Below, piece by piece: positions 24,561-31,963 of a DNA stretch of 64,000 nucleotides. The position numbers were made by a program, and so were the translations under genes. The stretch's first letter is position 1, and each line of letters begins with the position of its first letter. The DNA is from Ferrovibrio sp041906005 (GTDB lineage Bacteria > Pseudomonadota > Alphaproteobacteria > Ferrovibrionales > Ferrovibrionaceae), in NCBI RefSeq assembly GCF_041906005.1, contig NZ_JAYRJY010000001.1:1612001-1676000 (forward strand). Reading direction: 5' to 3'. The notes beneath the pieces are model-generated. The model had not been told where the DNA came from and ran no database searches. It saw only the letters and a list, made by a program, of their open reading frames with translations.

Positions 24561-26135
24561 ATGACCGTGATCCGCAACATCCTGTTCATCATGGCCGACC
24601 AGCTGCGCGCCGATTATCTGTCCTGCGCCGGCCATCCCACCCTGAAGACACCCAATATCGACGGACTGGCGCGGCGCGGCGTGCTGTTCGACCGCGCCTA
24701 TTGCCAGGCGCCGGTCTGCGGCCCGTCGCGCATGTCCTTCTATACCGGCCGCTACATGACCAGCCATGGCGCGACCTATAACAACGTGCCGCTGCGCGCC
24801 ACCGAACTCACGCTGGGCGACTACCTGCGGCCGCTGGGCCATCGCGTCGCCCTGGTGGGCAAGACCCATATGAAAGCCGACGAGGCCGGCCTGAATCGGC
24901 TGGGCATCGACCCGCGCTCGTCGCTTGGCGTGCTGGTGTCGCAATGCGGCTTCGAGCCCTATGAACGCGATGACGGCCTGCATCCCGACCAGCTGGTCGA
25001 TCCAGACCTCGCCTATAACCGCTGGCTGCGCGCCAAGGGCTATGACAGCCCCAATCCCTGGCACGATTTCGCCAATGCGGCACAGGGCGCCGATGGCGAA
25101 ATCCTGAGCGGCTGGTATCTGCGCCATGCCCGGCTGCCGGCGCGCATTCGCGAGGAGGATTCCGAAACACCCTACATGACCGACCGGGCGATCGACTTCA
25201 TCCGCGAACAGGGCGAACAGCCCTGGTGCCTGCATCTCAGTTATATCAAGCCGCACTGGCCCTATATCGCGCCGGCGCCCTATCACGACATGTATACTGC
25301 CGCCGACCTGCCGCCGCCGCGGCGCAGCGAGGCCGAGCGGAACAACCCGCATCCCGTGGTCGCCGCTTTCATGCAGCACGAGGAATCGGTCAATTTCAGC
25401 CTCGACGAGGTGCGCGAGACCGTGATCCCCACGTATATGGGGCTGGTCAAGCAGCTTGACGATCATCTCGGCCGCCTGTTCGCCTTTCTTGAGTCAGCAG
25501 GTCGAATGGACGACACGCTGATCGTGCTGACCAGCGACCATGGCGATTACCTTGGCGATCATTGGCTGGGCGAGAAGGAACTGTTCCACGAGGAAAGCGT
25601 GCGCATCCCGATGATCCTGTATCATCCGGGTCGCGAAGCCGATGCCACGCGCGGCAGCATCGATTCCGCGCTGGTGGAAGCCATCGATCTGGCGCCGACT
25701 TTCCTGGAAGCGGCCGGCGGCGTGGCGCAACCGCATCGCCTGGAAGGCCGATCCCTGCTGCCGCGTCTGACCGGCACGCCGACGCCGGATTGGCGCGATG
25801 CCGTGTTCAGCGAATGCGATTATGCCTTCCGCCCGGCACGCAGGACTCTGGGCCTGCCGCCAGACCGCGCACGGGCCTGGATGCTGCGCGACGACCGCTG
25901 GAAATACATCGCCTATGACGGGTTCCGCCCACAGCTTTTCGATTTACAGCAAGATCCGCATGAATATGCCGACCTGGGCCTGAGCACGGCTCATGCCGGC
26001 ATCCGCGCCCAACTGGAGGCGCGGCTGACTGACTGGTTGCGGCACCGGCGCATCCGCACGACGATGTCGGATGCCGAGGTCGAGGCACGCACCGGCAGCG
26101 CCAAGGGGCGCGGCATCCTGTTCGGCGTGTGGTGA
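24561..26135 (+). CDS. sulfatase / phosphonate monoester hydrolase-like alkaline phosphatase superfamily enzyme
   Basis: 524 aa. N-terminal NILFIMADQLRADYL supplies the metal-binding Asp. Cys53-Gly-Pro-Ser-Arg57 is the C-x-P-S-R motif in which Cys becomes formylglycine. LTSDHGDYLGDHWLGEKELFHEES carries the second metal and lysine/histidine residues. PHWPYIAPAPYHDMYTAADLPPP closely resembles phosphonate monoester hydrolase/arylsulfatase sequences of rhizobia. It hydrolyses sulfate or phosphonate/phosphate esters. No signal peptide, so cytosolic. Needs a formylglycine-generating enzyme, not seen in this window. Substrate undetermined; choline-sulfatase is a less likely alternative. Confidence 0.88.
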   Translation: MTVIRNILFIMADQLRADYLSCAGHPTLKTPNIDGLARRGVLFDRAYCQAPVCGPSRMSFYTGRYMTSHGATYNNVPLRATELTLGDYLRPLGHRVALVGKTHMKADEAGLNRLGIDPRSSLGVLVSQCGFEPYERDDGLHPDQLVDPDLAYNRWLRAKGYDSPNPWHDFANAAQGADGEILSGWYLRHARLPARIREEDSETPYMTDRAIDFIREQGEQPWCLHLSYIKPHWPYIAPAPYHDMYTAADLPPPRRSEAERNNPHPVVAAFMQHEESVNFSLDEVRETVIPTYMGLVKQLDDHLGRLFAFLESAGRMDDTLIVLTSDHGDYLGDHWLGEKELFHEESVRIPMILYHPGREADATRGSIDSALVEAIDLAPTFLEAAGGVAQPHRLEGRSLLPRLTGTPTPDWRDAVFSECDYAFRPARRTLGLPPDRARAWMLRDDRWKYIAYDGFRPQLFDLQQDPHEYADLGLSTAHAGIRAQLEARLTDWLRHRRIRTTMSDAEVEARTGSAKGRGILFGVW

Positions 26136-26142
26136 GGCCGCG

Positions 26143-26853
26143 CTAGGGCTTGCCAGCGGCGGAGGGTTCGCTGTAGGCGACGAAGACCTCGACGGTATAG
26201 AGGCGGAAGAACTTGAGATAGCGGATCAGCATGCCAAGCGCGACCATGGCGGCGAACAGCGCCAGCCACAGCTTGGCGCCCACCATCTCCGACCATCCCT
26301 GCTGCCACCACAGCCATAATGCGGCTGCCAGAAAGCCGGTCATCGCCATGGCGGCCGTGAAGGCGATGTTGCGGCAAAAGCTGTATAGGCGGATGAAGAT
26401 TTCCATGCGGCGATAGGTCTGCTCATCGCGTTTGGCGACGGCATAGGCGGTCCAGTACAGCGACTCGGCCTCCTTGACCGGCTTATGCTCGTGCTCCGCC
26501 CGCGTGATGATGCGCTGGCGCATGCCCGCGTCCAGTGGCGTGTAGTATTCCATCAATACATTCCGCTGCAACCAGCCGTGTATGCCACGATGGCTCTCAC
26601 CGAACAGGATCCGCTTCGGCTCGCCAAACAGCCGCGGCACCAGTTTCCGCTCGATGAGATATCCCGCCGGACCGGCGATGATATGGCCAAGCACATAACC
26701 GATCGGAATGGTGATCACCGCCTGCGCCACGTTCCAGTTCGCGCCAATCACCCATGTGGTGCCAAACACCTCATCCCAGGCCGCCATCGCTGCAAGGCCG
26801 GTGGCGAGATAGGCAAAGACATCGAAATCCGACAGACCGCCCAGCTTGTCCAT
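26143..26853 (-). CDS. membrane protein of unknown function
   Basis: 236 aa. N-terminal FDVFAYLATGLAAMAAWD and two further segments around residues 40-65 (AVITIPIGYVLGHIIAGPAGYLIE) precede a charged cytoplasmic stretch (about 65-150, including MEYYTPLDAGMRQRIITRAEHE and YAVAKRDEQTYRRMEIFIRLY). Two C-terminal spans follow (FTAAMAMTGFLAAALWLWW, LWLALFAAMVALGMLI). ATG at 26853 has GGAGG 5 bp before it. I do not recognise a family. It converges with the sulfatase, with 7 bp between stop codons, and is not obviously related to it. Confidence 0.7.
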   Translation of the reverse strand: MDKLGGLSDFDVFAYLATGLAAMAAWDEVFGTTWVIGANWNVAQAVITIPIGYVLGHIIAGPAGYLIERKLVPRLFGEPKRILFGESHRGIHGWLQRNVLMEYYTPLDAGMRQRIITRAEHEHKPVKEAESLYWTAYAVAKRDEQTYRRMEIFIRLYSFCRNIAFTAAMAMTGFLAAALWLWWQQGWSEMVGAKLWLALFAAMVALGMLIRYLKFFRLYTVEVFVAYSEPSAAGKP

Positions 26854-26927
26854 GACAGCCTCCGACCCTGCGGCATACGTGGATATGCCGGCCGCGTGTC
26901 GAATATAGCATGCCTCTGGCGCGGCGC

Positions 26928-27629
26928 TCACGCCTCGCAGGATGGCCGGCTGCGCTGGGCCTTTTGCCATTTCGCGCGCAGGGCGCTGGGCCGGTCGGGA
27001 TAACGTTCGTCGAGGAAGCTGGCGCCCAGGACGCGGTCGGTGCGGAAGGTGCGGAAATCGCCACGCAGCTCGCACCAGGCCACGATCATGCGCACGGTGT
27101 CGAAATAGCCCACCGTGACCGGCCAGATCACGCGTTTCGTCTCGCGGCCCTGCTCGTCACGATAATTCAGCGCGATCTTGCGACCGGTGCGGATGGCAAG
27201 TCGCGTCTGCACCATGTCGATGGCGTCGGGCTGCAGGTTCCAACTCGGCGGCGCGATGGCCGCCGGTTCGGCCGCATAGGGGCGCAGCCGTTCGGGCACC
27301 GCCTGGCCGATCTTGGCGATCAGGTCCAGGGCGGCGCGCGCCAGTTCCGGATCGGCGCGGCGCGACACCCATTGCGCGCCGAGCACCGCTGCCTCGATTT
27401 CATCCGGCGTGAGCATCAGCGGCGGCAGGTCGAAGCCATGATCCAGCACATAGCCCATGCCGGCCTCACCGCGGATCGGCACGCGCTGGGCCATCAGCGC
27501 CGCGATATCGCGATAGACGCTGCGCTTCGAGGTTTCCAGTTCCTGCGCCAATGCCTCGGCCGTCACCGGATGGCGTTTGGCGCGGCGCAGGATCTGCACG
27601 ATCTGGAACAGGCGGTCGGCTTTTCTCAT
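26928..27629 (-). CDS. YafY-type HTH/WYL-domain transcriptional regulator
   Basis: 233 aa. N-terminal HTH_11 (RLFQIVQILRRAKRHPVTAEALAQELETSKRSVYRDIAALMAQRVPI). A WYL domain follows at about 135-225 (GRKIALNYRDEQGRETKRVIWPVTVGYFDTVRMIVAWCELRGDFRTFRTDRV). WYL regulators sense nucleotides or other ligands. It is divergent from a glutathione-S-transferase-like gene; regulator plus GST or glyoxalase is a common pairing for this subfamily, so it probably controls that neighbour. Confidence 0.9.
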   Translation of the reverse strand: MRKADRLFQIVQILRRAKRHPVTAEALAQELETSKRSVYRDIAALMAQRVPIRGEAGMGYVLDHGFDLPPLMLTPDEIEAAVLGAQWVSRRADPELARAALDLIAKIGQAVPERLRPYAAEPAAIAPPSWNLQPDAIDMVQTRLAIRTGRKIALNYRDEQGRETKRVIWPVTVGYFDTVRMIVAWCELRGDFRTFRTDRVLGASFLDERYPDRPSALRAKWQKAQRSRPSCEA

Positions 27630-27742
27630 GGAACAATGTCTATCCGGGCACTGCTGACAGCATGGTGGCAGCAGGGGGTTGCTACAAGCTTTTCCGACGA
27701 CATCGCGCCGTCGCCTCCCATTTTCAGACCCCCGGAGCCGCC

Positions 27743-28516
27743 ATGACCCATCTGCCGCCCGCTGCCCGCCAACCGATCCGTTTGCATGGCGGCGGCCCCG
27801 CCTTCGGCCTGCCCGAGGTGAGCCCCTATACGATGAAAACCGAGATACAGCTTCAGCTGGCCGGGCTGCCCTATGTGCATGTACGTGCCCAGCCGGCGGA
27901 ATCGCCCAAGGGCCAGCTGCCCTTCATCATCGATGGCGATGCCCCCGACAGCCGGGTGACAGTGGCCGATTCCACCTTCATCCGCAGCTATATCGAACAG
28001 AAATACGGCGTCGATCTGGATGCCGATCTGACGGTCGAGCAACGCGCCGTCGCCTGGGCGGTGGAGCGCATGGCGGAAAACCAGCTTGGCTGGGTGATGA
28101 ATTATTTCCGCTATGCCGACGAAGCGAGTTTCAATCACGGTCCGGCGCGCTGGTATGACGCCGTGCCAGAACCCCGGCGCACCGAACTGCGCCATGACTT
28201 GCGCGAGAAGGTAATGGCCAACCTGTTCGCCGTGGGCATCACGCGCCACAGCCATGACGAGATCGTGCTGCTGGGCGCGCGATCGCTGCGCTCGCTGTCC
28301 GTGCTGCTGGGCGCCAAACCCTATCTGTTCGGCGTCCGCGCCACGGGCAGCGAGGCCATCGTGTTCGCCCAGCTCGCCAATATCCTCTCGCCATATTTCG
28401 ACAATGCGCTGCGCCGTCGCGCCGAGGCGTTTGTCAATCTGGTCGATTACGTGGACCGCATGATGGAACGCTTCTATCCGCATTTCGCCTGGCGCGCCTG
28501 CCAGAGGGCGGCTTGA
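27743..28516 (+). CDS. glutathione S-transferase-like protein (Faxc/metaxin type)
   Basis: 257 aa. Residues 12-90 are a thioredoxin-like N-terminal domain (IRLHGGGPAFGLPEVSPYTMKTEIQLQLAGLPY, then SPKGQLPFI and VADSTFIRSYIEQKYG). A helical GST C-domain carries the subfamily tail GVRATGSEAIVFAQLANIL. The active-site position reads EVSPYTMK in place of the usual Ser/Cys-Pro dipeptide. ATG at 27743 is preferred: GGAG lies about 8 bp upstream, and the longer frame to 27551 overlaps the regulator. Likely a detoxification or ligand-binding protein controlled by the WYL regulator. Confidence 0.82.
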   Translation: MTHLPPAARQPIRLHGGGPAFGLPEVSPYTMKTEIQLQLAGLPYVHVRAQPAESPKGQLPFIIDGDAPDSRVTVADSTFIRSYIEQKYGVDLDADLTVEQRAVAWAVERMAENQLGWVMNYFRYADEASFNHGPARWYDAVPEPRRTELRHDLREKVMANLFAVGITRHSHDEIVLLGARSLRSLSVLLGAKPYLFGVRATGSEAIVFAQLANILSPYFDNALRRRAEAFVNLVDYVDRMMERFYPHFAWRACQRAA

Positions 28517-28522
28517 GGCATG

Positions 28523-29137
28523 CTATCCGTTCTTGCGGAAAATCACCGTGAGATTGTTGGCCGGCATCTCGACCACCTGCATCCGCGTGAAACCGTGCCG
28601 CGCGGCCAGCGGTGACACTTCGCTGTCGAGGCAGCGCACGCCCCAGTTTGGGTCGCGCGCCTTCAAACTGTCGTCAAAGACGGCATTGGAGGGTGCGGTA
28701 TGCTGGCCGTGGCGACGGAACGGGCCGTAGAGGATGAGCGGCGCATTCGGCTCGCTTAACAGCCGCGCCGCGCCGGCCACCAGCCCCTCGGCCGCGACCC
28801 ACGGCGCGATATGGATCATGTTGCAGCAGAGCAGGGCATCGGCGCGCTGCACCGGCCAGTCCGCCGCGGTGACATCGATGCGCAAGGCCGGGCGGATGTT
28901 GGTGGCCTTGCTGTCGGCCGCATGGGCATCGATGGAGGGCAGGGCCTCGGCCTCGGAATCGCTGGGCTGCCAGAGCAGCGGCATGAGCTGTGGCGCCATG
29001 AAGGCGGCATGCTCGCCGCTGCCGCTGGCGATTTCCAGCAGGAGGCCGTCTTTTGGCAGCACATCGCGCAATACGGCCAGAATGGCCTCGCGGTTGCGCA
29101 ACGTGGCCGGGGCATGGCGGCGCGGATCGGTGGTCAT
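28523..29137 (-). CDS. DUF938 SAM-dependent methyltransferase
   Basis: 204 aa. SAM motif I reads LLLEIASGSGEHAAFMAPQL (about 34-55). Motif II/III and the conserved tail are present (ADALLCCNMIHIAPWVAAEGLVAGAARLL, then ILYGPFRRHGQHTAPSNAVFDDSLKARDPNWGVRCLDSEVSPLA), which is diagnostic of DUF938. The substrate is unknown. GGGAGAGG precedes the ATG. It converges with the GST gene and is divergent from the leader/S4 unit. Confidence 0.88.
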   Translation of the reverse strand: MTTDPRRHAPATLRNREAILAVLRDVLPKDGLLLEIASGSGEHAAFMAPQLMPLLWQPSDSEAEALPSIDAHAADSKATNIRPALRIDVTAADWPVQRADALLCCNMIHIAPWVAAEGLVAGAARLLSEPNAPLILYGPFRRHGQHTAPSNAVFDDSLKARDPNWGVRCLDSEVSPLAARHGFTRMQVVEMPANNLTVIFRKNG

Positions 29138-29222
29138 GGTCTTGTGGCCTCTCCCGGTTCAAGGCTGCGTAACCGGCATCACAGCCCGTGCGACAAAGCG
29201 TCCCGCCGGCTGCGATCCCCGA

Positions 29223-29251
29223 TTGACGGCGACGCGATGCGGCGCTTAGAC
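29223..29251 (+). promoter_or_regulatory. promoter TTGACG-N17-TTAGAC
   Basis: TTGACG at 29223-29228 and TTAGAC at 29246-29251, spacing 17, predict transcription from about 29257-29260, at or within three bases of the ATG of the leader ORF, so the transcript would be leaderless. Confidence 0.6.
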
Positions 29252-29259
29252 TTCGCTCC

Positions 29260-29331
29260 ATGACCGCGACCTACCGCTTCTGGCATTATTTTACCACCTC
29301 CCATACGGGCGGCGCGCTGGTCATTGTCTGA
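29260..29331 (+). CDS. candidate aromatic-rich leader peptide, 23 aa
   Basis: ATG at 29260 to TGA at 29331. Residues 5-11 are Tyr-Arg-Phe-Trp-His-Tyr-Phe: five aromatics plus His in seven codons (29272-29292), the composition of attenuator leaders. There is no ribosome site, but the predicted transcription start coincides with the ATG, as in the leaderless trpL of Sinorhizobium. A GGCGGC inside the ORF (29308-29313) can pair with GCCGCC just after the stop (29341-29346), competing with GGCGGC at 29353-29358. The downstream gene is an S4-domain protein. Which amino acid is sensed is unclear; Tyr, Phe and Trp codons are all present. Confidence 0.5.
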   Translation: MTATYRFWHYFTTSHTGGALVIV

Positions 29332-29340
29332 ACCATTGCA

Positions 29341-29418
29341 GCCGCCGAGGTCGGCGGCTTGCAACATCACAAAAGGTCTCCGGCCCGGCGGCTCAGAACC
29401 CGGTCCTCAAGGAGACCT
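29341..29418 (+). promoter_or_regulatory. candidate translational attenuator sequestering a ribosome site
   Basis: Hairpin A is GCCGCCGA (29341-29348) with TCGGCGGC (29351-29358). Hairpin B is AGGTCTCC (29374-29381) with GGAGACCT (29411-29418), a perfect 8-bp stem that buries the AAGGAG ribosome site of the S4 gene. A third GGCGGC (29387-29392) lies in the loop of B and can compete for GCCGCC of hairpin A. No U-run follows, so control would act on translation, not termination. Confidence 0.5.
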
Positions 29419-29421
29419 CTC

Positions 29422-29721
29422 ATGCAAAGCCCGCAAAATCCTGACCTGAACCCGGCGCCCGAACTCGGCCTGCCGCCTGACCTGAACCTGCCTGAGGTCG
29501 CGCTGCAGAAATCGCATCTGGCCGAAGGCGTATCGCTGGCCGAACTCCTGGTGCTGACTGGCCTGGCGGTGAACCGCGAGGCCGCGCGCAAGCTGATCAC
29601 CCTGGGCGAGACCAGCATCGACGACCGCCTGATCGACAATGCCATGGAGCGCGTGCGTCTCAGCGACGGCGCCATCCGCATCGCCGCCGGCGCCGCCCAG
29701 GTGCTGCTGCGCGCGGTGTGA
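29422..29721 (+). CDS. free-standing S4 RNA-binding domain protein, tyrosyl-tRNA synthetase C-terminal type
   Basis: 99 aa. Residues 1-30 are Pro/Leu/Asn-rich (NPDLNPAPELGLPPDLNLPEV). Residues 30-99 match the C-terminal S4 module of TyrRS: SLAELLVLTGLAVNREAARKLI, then GETSIDDRLIDNAMERVRLSDGAIRIAAGAAQVLLRAV. The synthetase catalytic domain is absent, and upstream DNA does not encode remnants of it. S4 domains bind structured RNA (tRNA anticodon stem, rRNA), so it is likely an RNA-binding protein. ATG at 29422 has AAGGAG 7 bp upstream, sequestered in a predicted hairpin. Preceded by the leader ORF. Confidence 0.75.
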   Translation: MQSPQNPDLNPAPELGLPPDLNLPEVALQKSHLAEGVSLAELLVLTGLAVNREAARKLITLGETSIDDRLIDNAMERVRLSDGAIRIAAGAAQVLLRAV

Positions 29722-29741
29722 GGACCGACAGAATGGCGCTC

Positions 29742-29769
29742 TTGCCAATCCAGCCAAATGTACTATATT
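29742..29769 (+). promoter_or_regulatory. promoter TTGCCA-N16-TATATT
   Basis: TTGCCA at 29742-29747 and TATATT at 29764-29769. It directs transcription into the 440-bp gene-free stretch, starting near 29776. Confidence 0.55.
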
Positions 29770-29775
29770 TGTTCT

Positions 29776-29873
29776 CAATGCCGCCCCACCCGGCAGAGCA
29801 ATCGAGAGTGAACGTGCACAATACCGTATGCCGGCCTGGCATTTCCCCCGCTGGACCGGCATACGGGCTTTGT
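29776..29873 (+). ncRNA. candidate structured RNA with C-rich loops
   Basis: Begins just after a good promoter. First hairpin TGCCG...CGGCA (about 29778-29795) has a CCCCAC loop. The second is a perfect 11-bp stem CCGTATGCCGG (29824-29834) with CCGGCATACGG (29856-29866), whose loop contains TTTCCCCC; GCTTTGTT follows as a weak U-tract. There is no credible coding frame with a ribosome site. It could be an sRNA or the 5' leader of the ABC operon 340 bp downstream. Confidence 0.4.
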
Positions 29874-29980
29874 TCCGTAAACGGCGAATTTCGGGCAAAG
29901 CCTTCTGAAGGCCTGCCAAAACAGGCCCAAACACCCGGTCCGCGATGATAAACGGCCTCAGGTCGCCATAAGCCGCTACA

Positions 29981-30060
29981 AGCAAAACGAACCCGAACGA
30001 AGCGTAACGAGCATAAACGAACCGAAACGAAGCCAAACGAACACAAACGACGCGTGACGA
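29981..30060. repeat. eight tandem degenerate decamers, ACGA every 10 bp
   Basis: Eight consecutive 10-bp units all end in ACGA with no exception in phase: positions 29987-29990, then every 10 bp to 30057-30060. Columns 5-6 of the unit are mostly A, column 3 mostly C, column 2 always C or G; consensus A-S-C-N-W-A-ACGA. Units before 29981 and after 30060 decay (AGCCGCTACA, ATACAGGTGA). Only the core is invariant, so this is not a simple copy of one identical unit. It lies 155 bp upstream of the ABC transporter operon. The helical phasing suggests a protein-binding array or bent DNA. Confidence 0.85.
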
Positions 30061-30214
30061 ATACAGGTGAGCCGGAACGGCCCCGCGCGAACCAAAACAA
30101 AGGCCCGTATACCCCCTTCCTCGTGTCGCCCCTTTACTGCACCGGCGGCGGCTGGCTACTGTGCCCGTCCCGCTTTTCGTAGGCGCAACAACGATTTTGG
30201 GAAGGAAACCGGCC

Positions 30215-31153
30215 TTGTCCGTTCAGGCCATGCCCTCGGATCACTCCTCGTCTTCCGCCGTCACCGGACCCTCAACCGGGCCCGTCGCTTTCGCCCAGCC
30301 CAACCCGGCCGCCCAGGCGGTGCGCTTCGCCGGGCTGGACATCACCTTTCAATTGCAGACCGGCGGCGTGCACCGCGCTGTCTCCGGCATCGATCTTTCG
30401 GTGGCGCGCCATGAATTCGTCGCCATCGTCGGCCCCACCGGCTGCGGCAAGTCCACCCTGCTGAATGCAGCCGCCGGCCTGCTGAAGCCTTCCGCCGGCA
30501 GCGTGGAAATCCTGGGCGCGCCGCTGGTCGGCCTGAATGGCAAGGCCGGCTATCTGTTCCAGGCCGATGCCCTGATGCCGTGGAAGACGGCGATCGACAA
30601 TGTGGCCGTGGCGCTGGAGCCGCAGGGCGTGAAACGCGCGGATACGCTGGAGCGCGCGCGGGTCTGGCTGGGCCGCGTGGGACTGAAAAGCTTCACCGAC
30701 CGCTATCCGCATATGCTGTCGGGCGGCCAGCGCAAGCGCGTGGCGCTGGCGCAGATGCTGATCCGCGATCCGCAGATCCTGCTGATGGACGAACCTTTCG
30801 GCCCGCTGGATGCGCAGACCCGGCAGATCATGGGCAACCTGCTGCTGTCGCTGTGGGCCGCCAATGACCAGGCCGGGGACCAGGCCGGGGACCAGGCCGG
30901 CGACCGCAAGGCCGTGCTGTTCGTCACCCATGATCTGGAAGAGGCCATCGCCCTGGCCGACCGCGTGATCGTGATGTCGGCCGGCCCGGCCGCAAAGATC
31001 GTCGGCGATTTCCGTGTCGAGCTGCCGCGCCCGCGCGACATCGCCGAAATCCGCACCGAGCCGGCCTTTCACCAGATCCACAAGGCAATCTGGGCCAGTC
31101 TGCGTGTGGAAGTGCAGAAAACCTATGAGATGAGCGAGGAGGCCCGGTCGTGA
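30215..31153 (+). CDS. ABC transporter ATP-binding protein (nitrate/sulfonate/pyrimidine-precursor class)
   Basis: 312 aa from TTG at 30215 (GGAAGG upstream); ATG at 30230 is the alternative. Walker A GPTGCGKST, Q-loop LFQADALMPW, signature LSGGQRKRVALAQ, Walker B ILLMDEPFGPLD and the H-switch LFVTHDLEEAIALADR are all intact. An N-terminal tail of about 40 residues is low-complexity. A tandem Asp-Gln-Ala-Gly repeat is inserted after the D-loop helix. It energises import with the permease and binding protein that follow (TauB/SsuB/ThiZ-like). The permease start overlaps this stop by GTGA. Confidence 0.9.
   Translation: MSVQAMPSDHSSSSAVTGPSTGPVAFAQPNPAAQAVRFAGLDITFQLQTGGVHRAVSGIDLSVARHEFVAIVGPTGCGKSTLLNAAAGLLKPSAGSVEILGAPLVGLNGKAGYLFQADALMPWKTAIDNVAVALEPQGVKRADTLERARVWLGRVGLKSFTDRYPHMLSGGQRKRVALAQMLIRDPQILLMDEPFGPLDAQTRQIMGNLLLSLWAANDQAGDQAGDQAGDRKAVLFVTHDLEEAIALADRVIVMSAGPAAKIVGDFRVELPRPRDIAEIRTEPAFHQIHKAIWASLRVEVQKTYEMSEEARS
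30865..30900 (+). repeat. three 12-bp tandem repeats (GACCAGGCCGGG) inside the ABC ATPase gene
   Basis: Units at 30865-30876, 30877-30888 and 30889-30900 differ only in the last base. They encode (Asp-Gln-Ala-Gly)x3 between the Walker B helix and the H-switch strand, a surface loop position. Repeat number may vary between strains without breaking the frame. Confidence 0.9.
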
Positions 31154-31941
31154 AGCGCAGTATCCTGCTCGCACTCCAGGTACTGGTGGGCTTGGCTTTC
31201 CTGGTGCTGTGGCATCTGCTCACCACCATTCCCGTGATCGATGGCAAGCCGCTGCTGCCGCCTTTCTTCTTCTCCACGCCGCTGGATGTGCTGGCCCGCA
31301 CGGCCAAGGATTTCGCCGGCACCGAAATCTGGCGCCACCTGGGCATCACGCTGCTGGAAACCGTGCTGGCCTTTGCCATCGGCGCGCTGGGCGGCATCGT
31401 GGTGGGCTTCGCCTTTGCGCGGCGCGCCTTGTTGGCCGCCGTGTTCGACCCCTACGTAAAGGCGGCGAATGCGCTGCCGCGCGTGGTGCTGGCGCCGATC
31501 TTTGCGCTGTGGTTCGGGCTTGGCATCTGGTCGAAGGTGGCGCTGGGCTTCACGCTGGTCTTCTTCATCGTGTTCTTCAATGTCTATCAGGGCATCAAGG
31601 AGGTCAGCCCCACCGTGCTGGCCAATGCGCGCATGCTGGGCATGAACGAGCGCCAGCTGCTGCGGCATGTCTACTGGCCGGCGGCGCTGACCTGGATGTT
31701 CTCCTCGTTGCATACCAGCGTGGGTTTCGCGCTGGTCGGCGCCGTGGTGGGTGAATATCTCGGCTCGGCCGGCGGTCTGGGCTACAAGATCCATGAGGCG
31801 GAAAGCGTGTTCGACGTCACCGGCGTGTTCTCGGGCATGCTGATCCTGGCGATCTTCGTGATCGTGATCGATACCGTGGTGACGATGATCGAAAACCGGC
31901 TGCTGGTCTGGCGGCCCGACACGGCGGCAAAGACCGTCTGA
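31150..31941 (+). CDS. ABC transporter permease (SsuC/TauC/ThiX-like)
   Basis: 263 aa, six predicted membrane spans. The permease EAA loop is ANARMLGMNERQLLRHVYWPAALTWM (about 158-183), which contacts the ATPase. The start codon is GTG at 31150, overlapping the ATPase stop. The binding-protein-dependent transport fold covers residues 60-255. It forms the homodimeric channel of the importer in the inner membrane. Confidence 0.9.
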   Translation: MKRSILLALQVLVGLAFLVLWHLLTTIPVIDGKPLLPPFFFSTPLDVLARTAKDFAGTEIWRHLGITLLETVLAFAIGALGGIVVGFAFARRALLAAVFDPYVKAANALPRVVLAPIFALWFGLGIWSKVALGFTLVFFIVFFNVYQGIKEVSPTVLANARMLGMNERQLLRHVYWPAALTWMFSSLHTSVGFALVGAVVGEYLGSAGGLGYKIHEAESVFDVTGVFSGMLILAIFVIVIDTVVTMIENRLLVWRPDTAAKTV

Positions 31942-31963
31942 CTTTCAAAACGGAGGAAACGAC

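Larger units (their letters stand above)
29722..30214. other. 493-bp gene-free region
   Basis: Contains the promoter at 29742, the structured RNA candidate (29776-29873), a small hairpin GGCCTG-CCAAAA-CAGGCC near 29910-29930, the phased decamer array (29981-30060) and the upstream region of the ABC importer operon. Open frames crossing it on the minus strand have no start or codon support. Confidence 0.7.

Noticed and set aside
29422..29721. Decayed tyrosyl-tRNA synthetase gene
   Set aside because: No HIGH/KMSKS remnants upstream; the gene has its own ribosome site, a complete S4 module and a proper start and stop, so it looks like a free-standing domain and not a pseudogene.
29981..30060. 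CRISPR array reading of the phased decamers
   Set aside because: Units are only 10 bp, with no 25-40 bp repeats and no variable spacers, and no cas genes are seen in the window.
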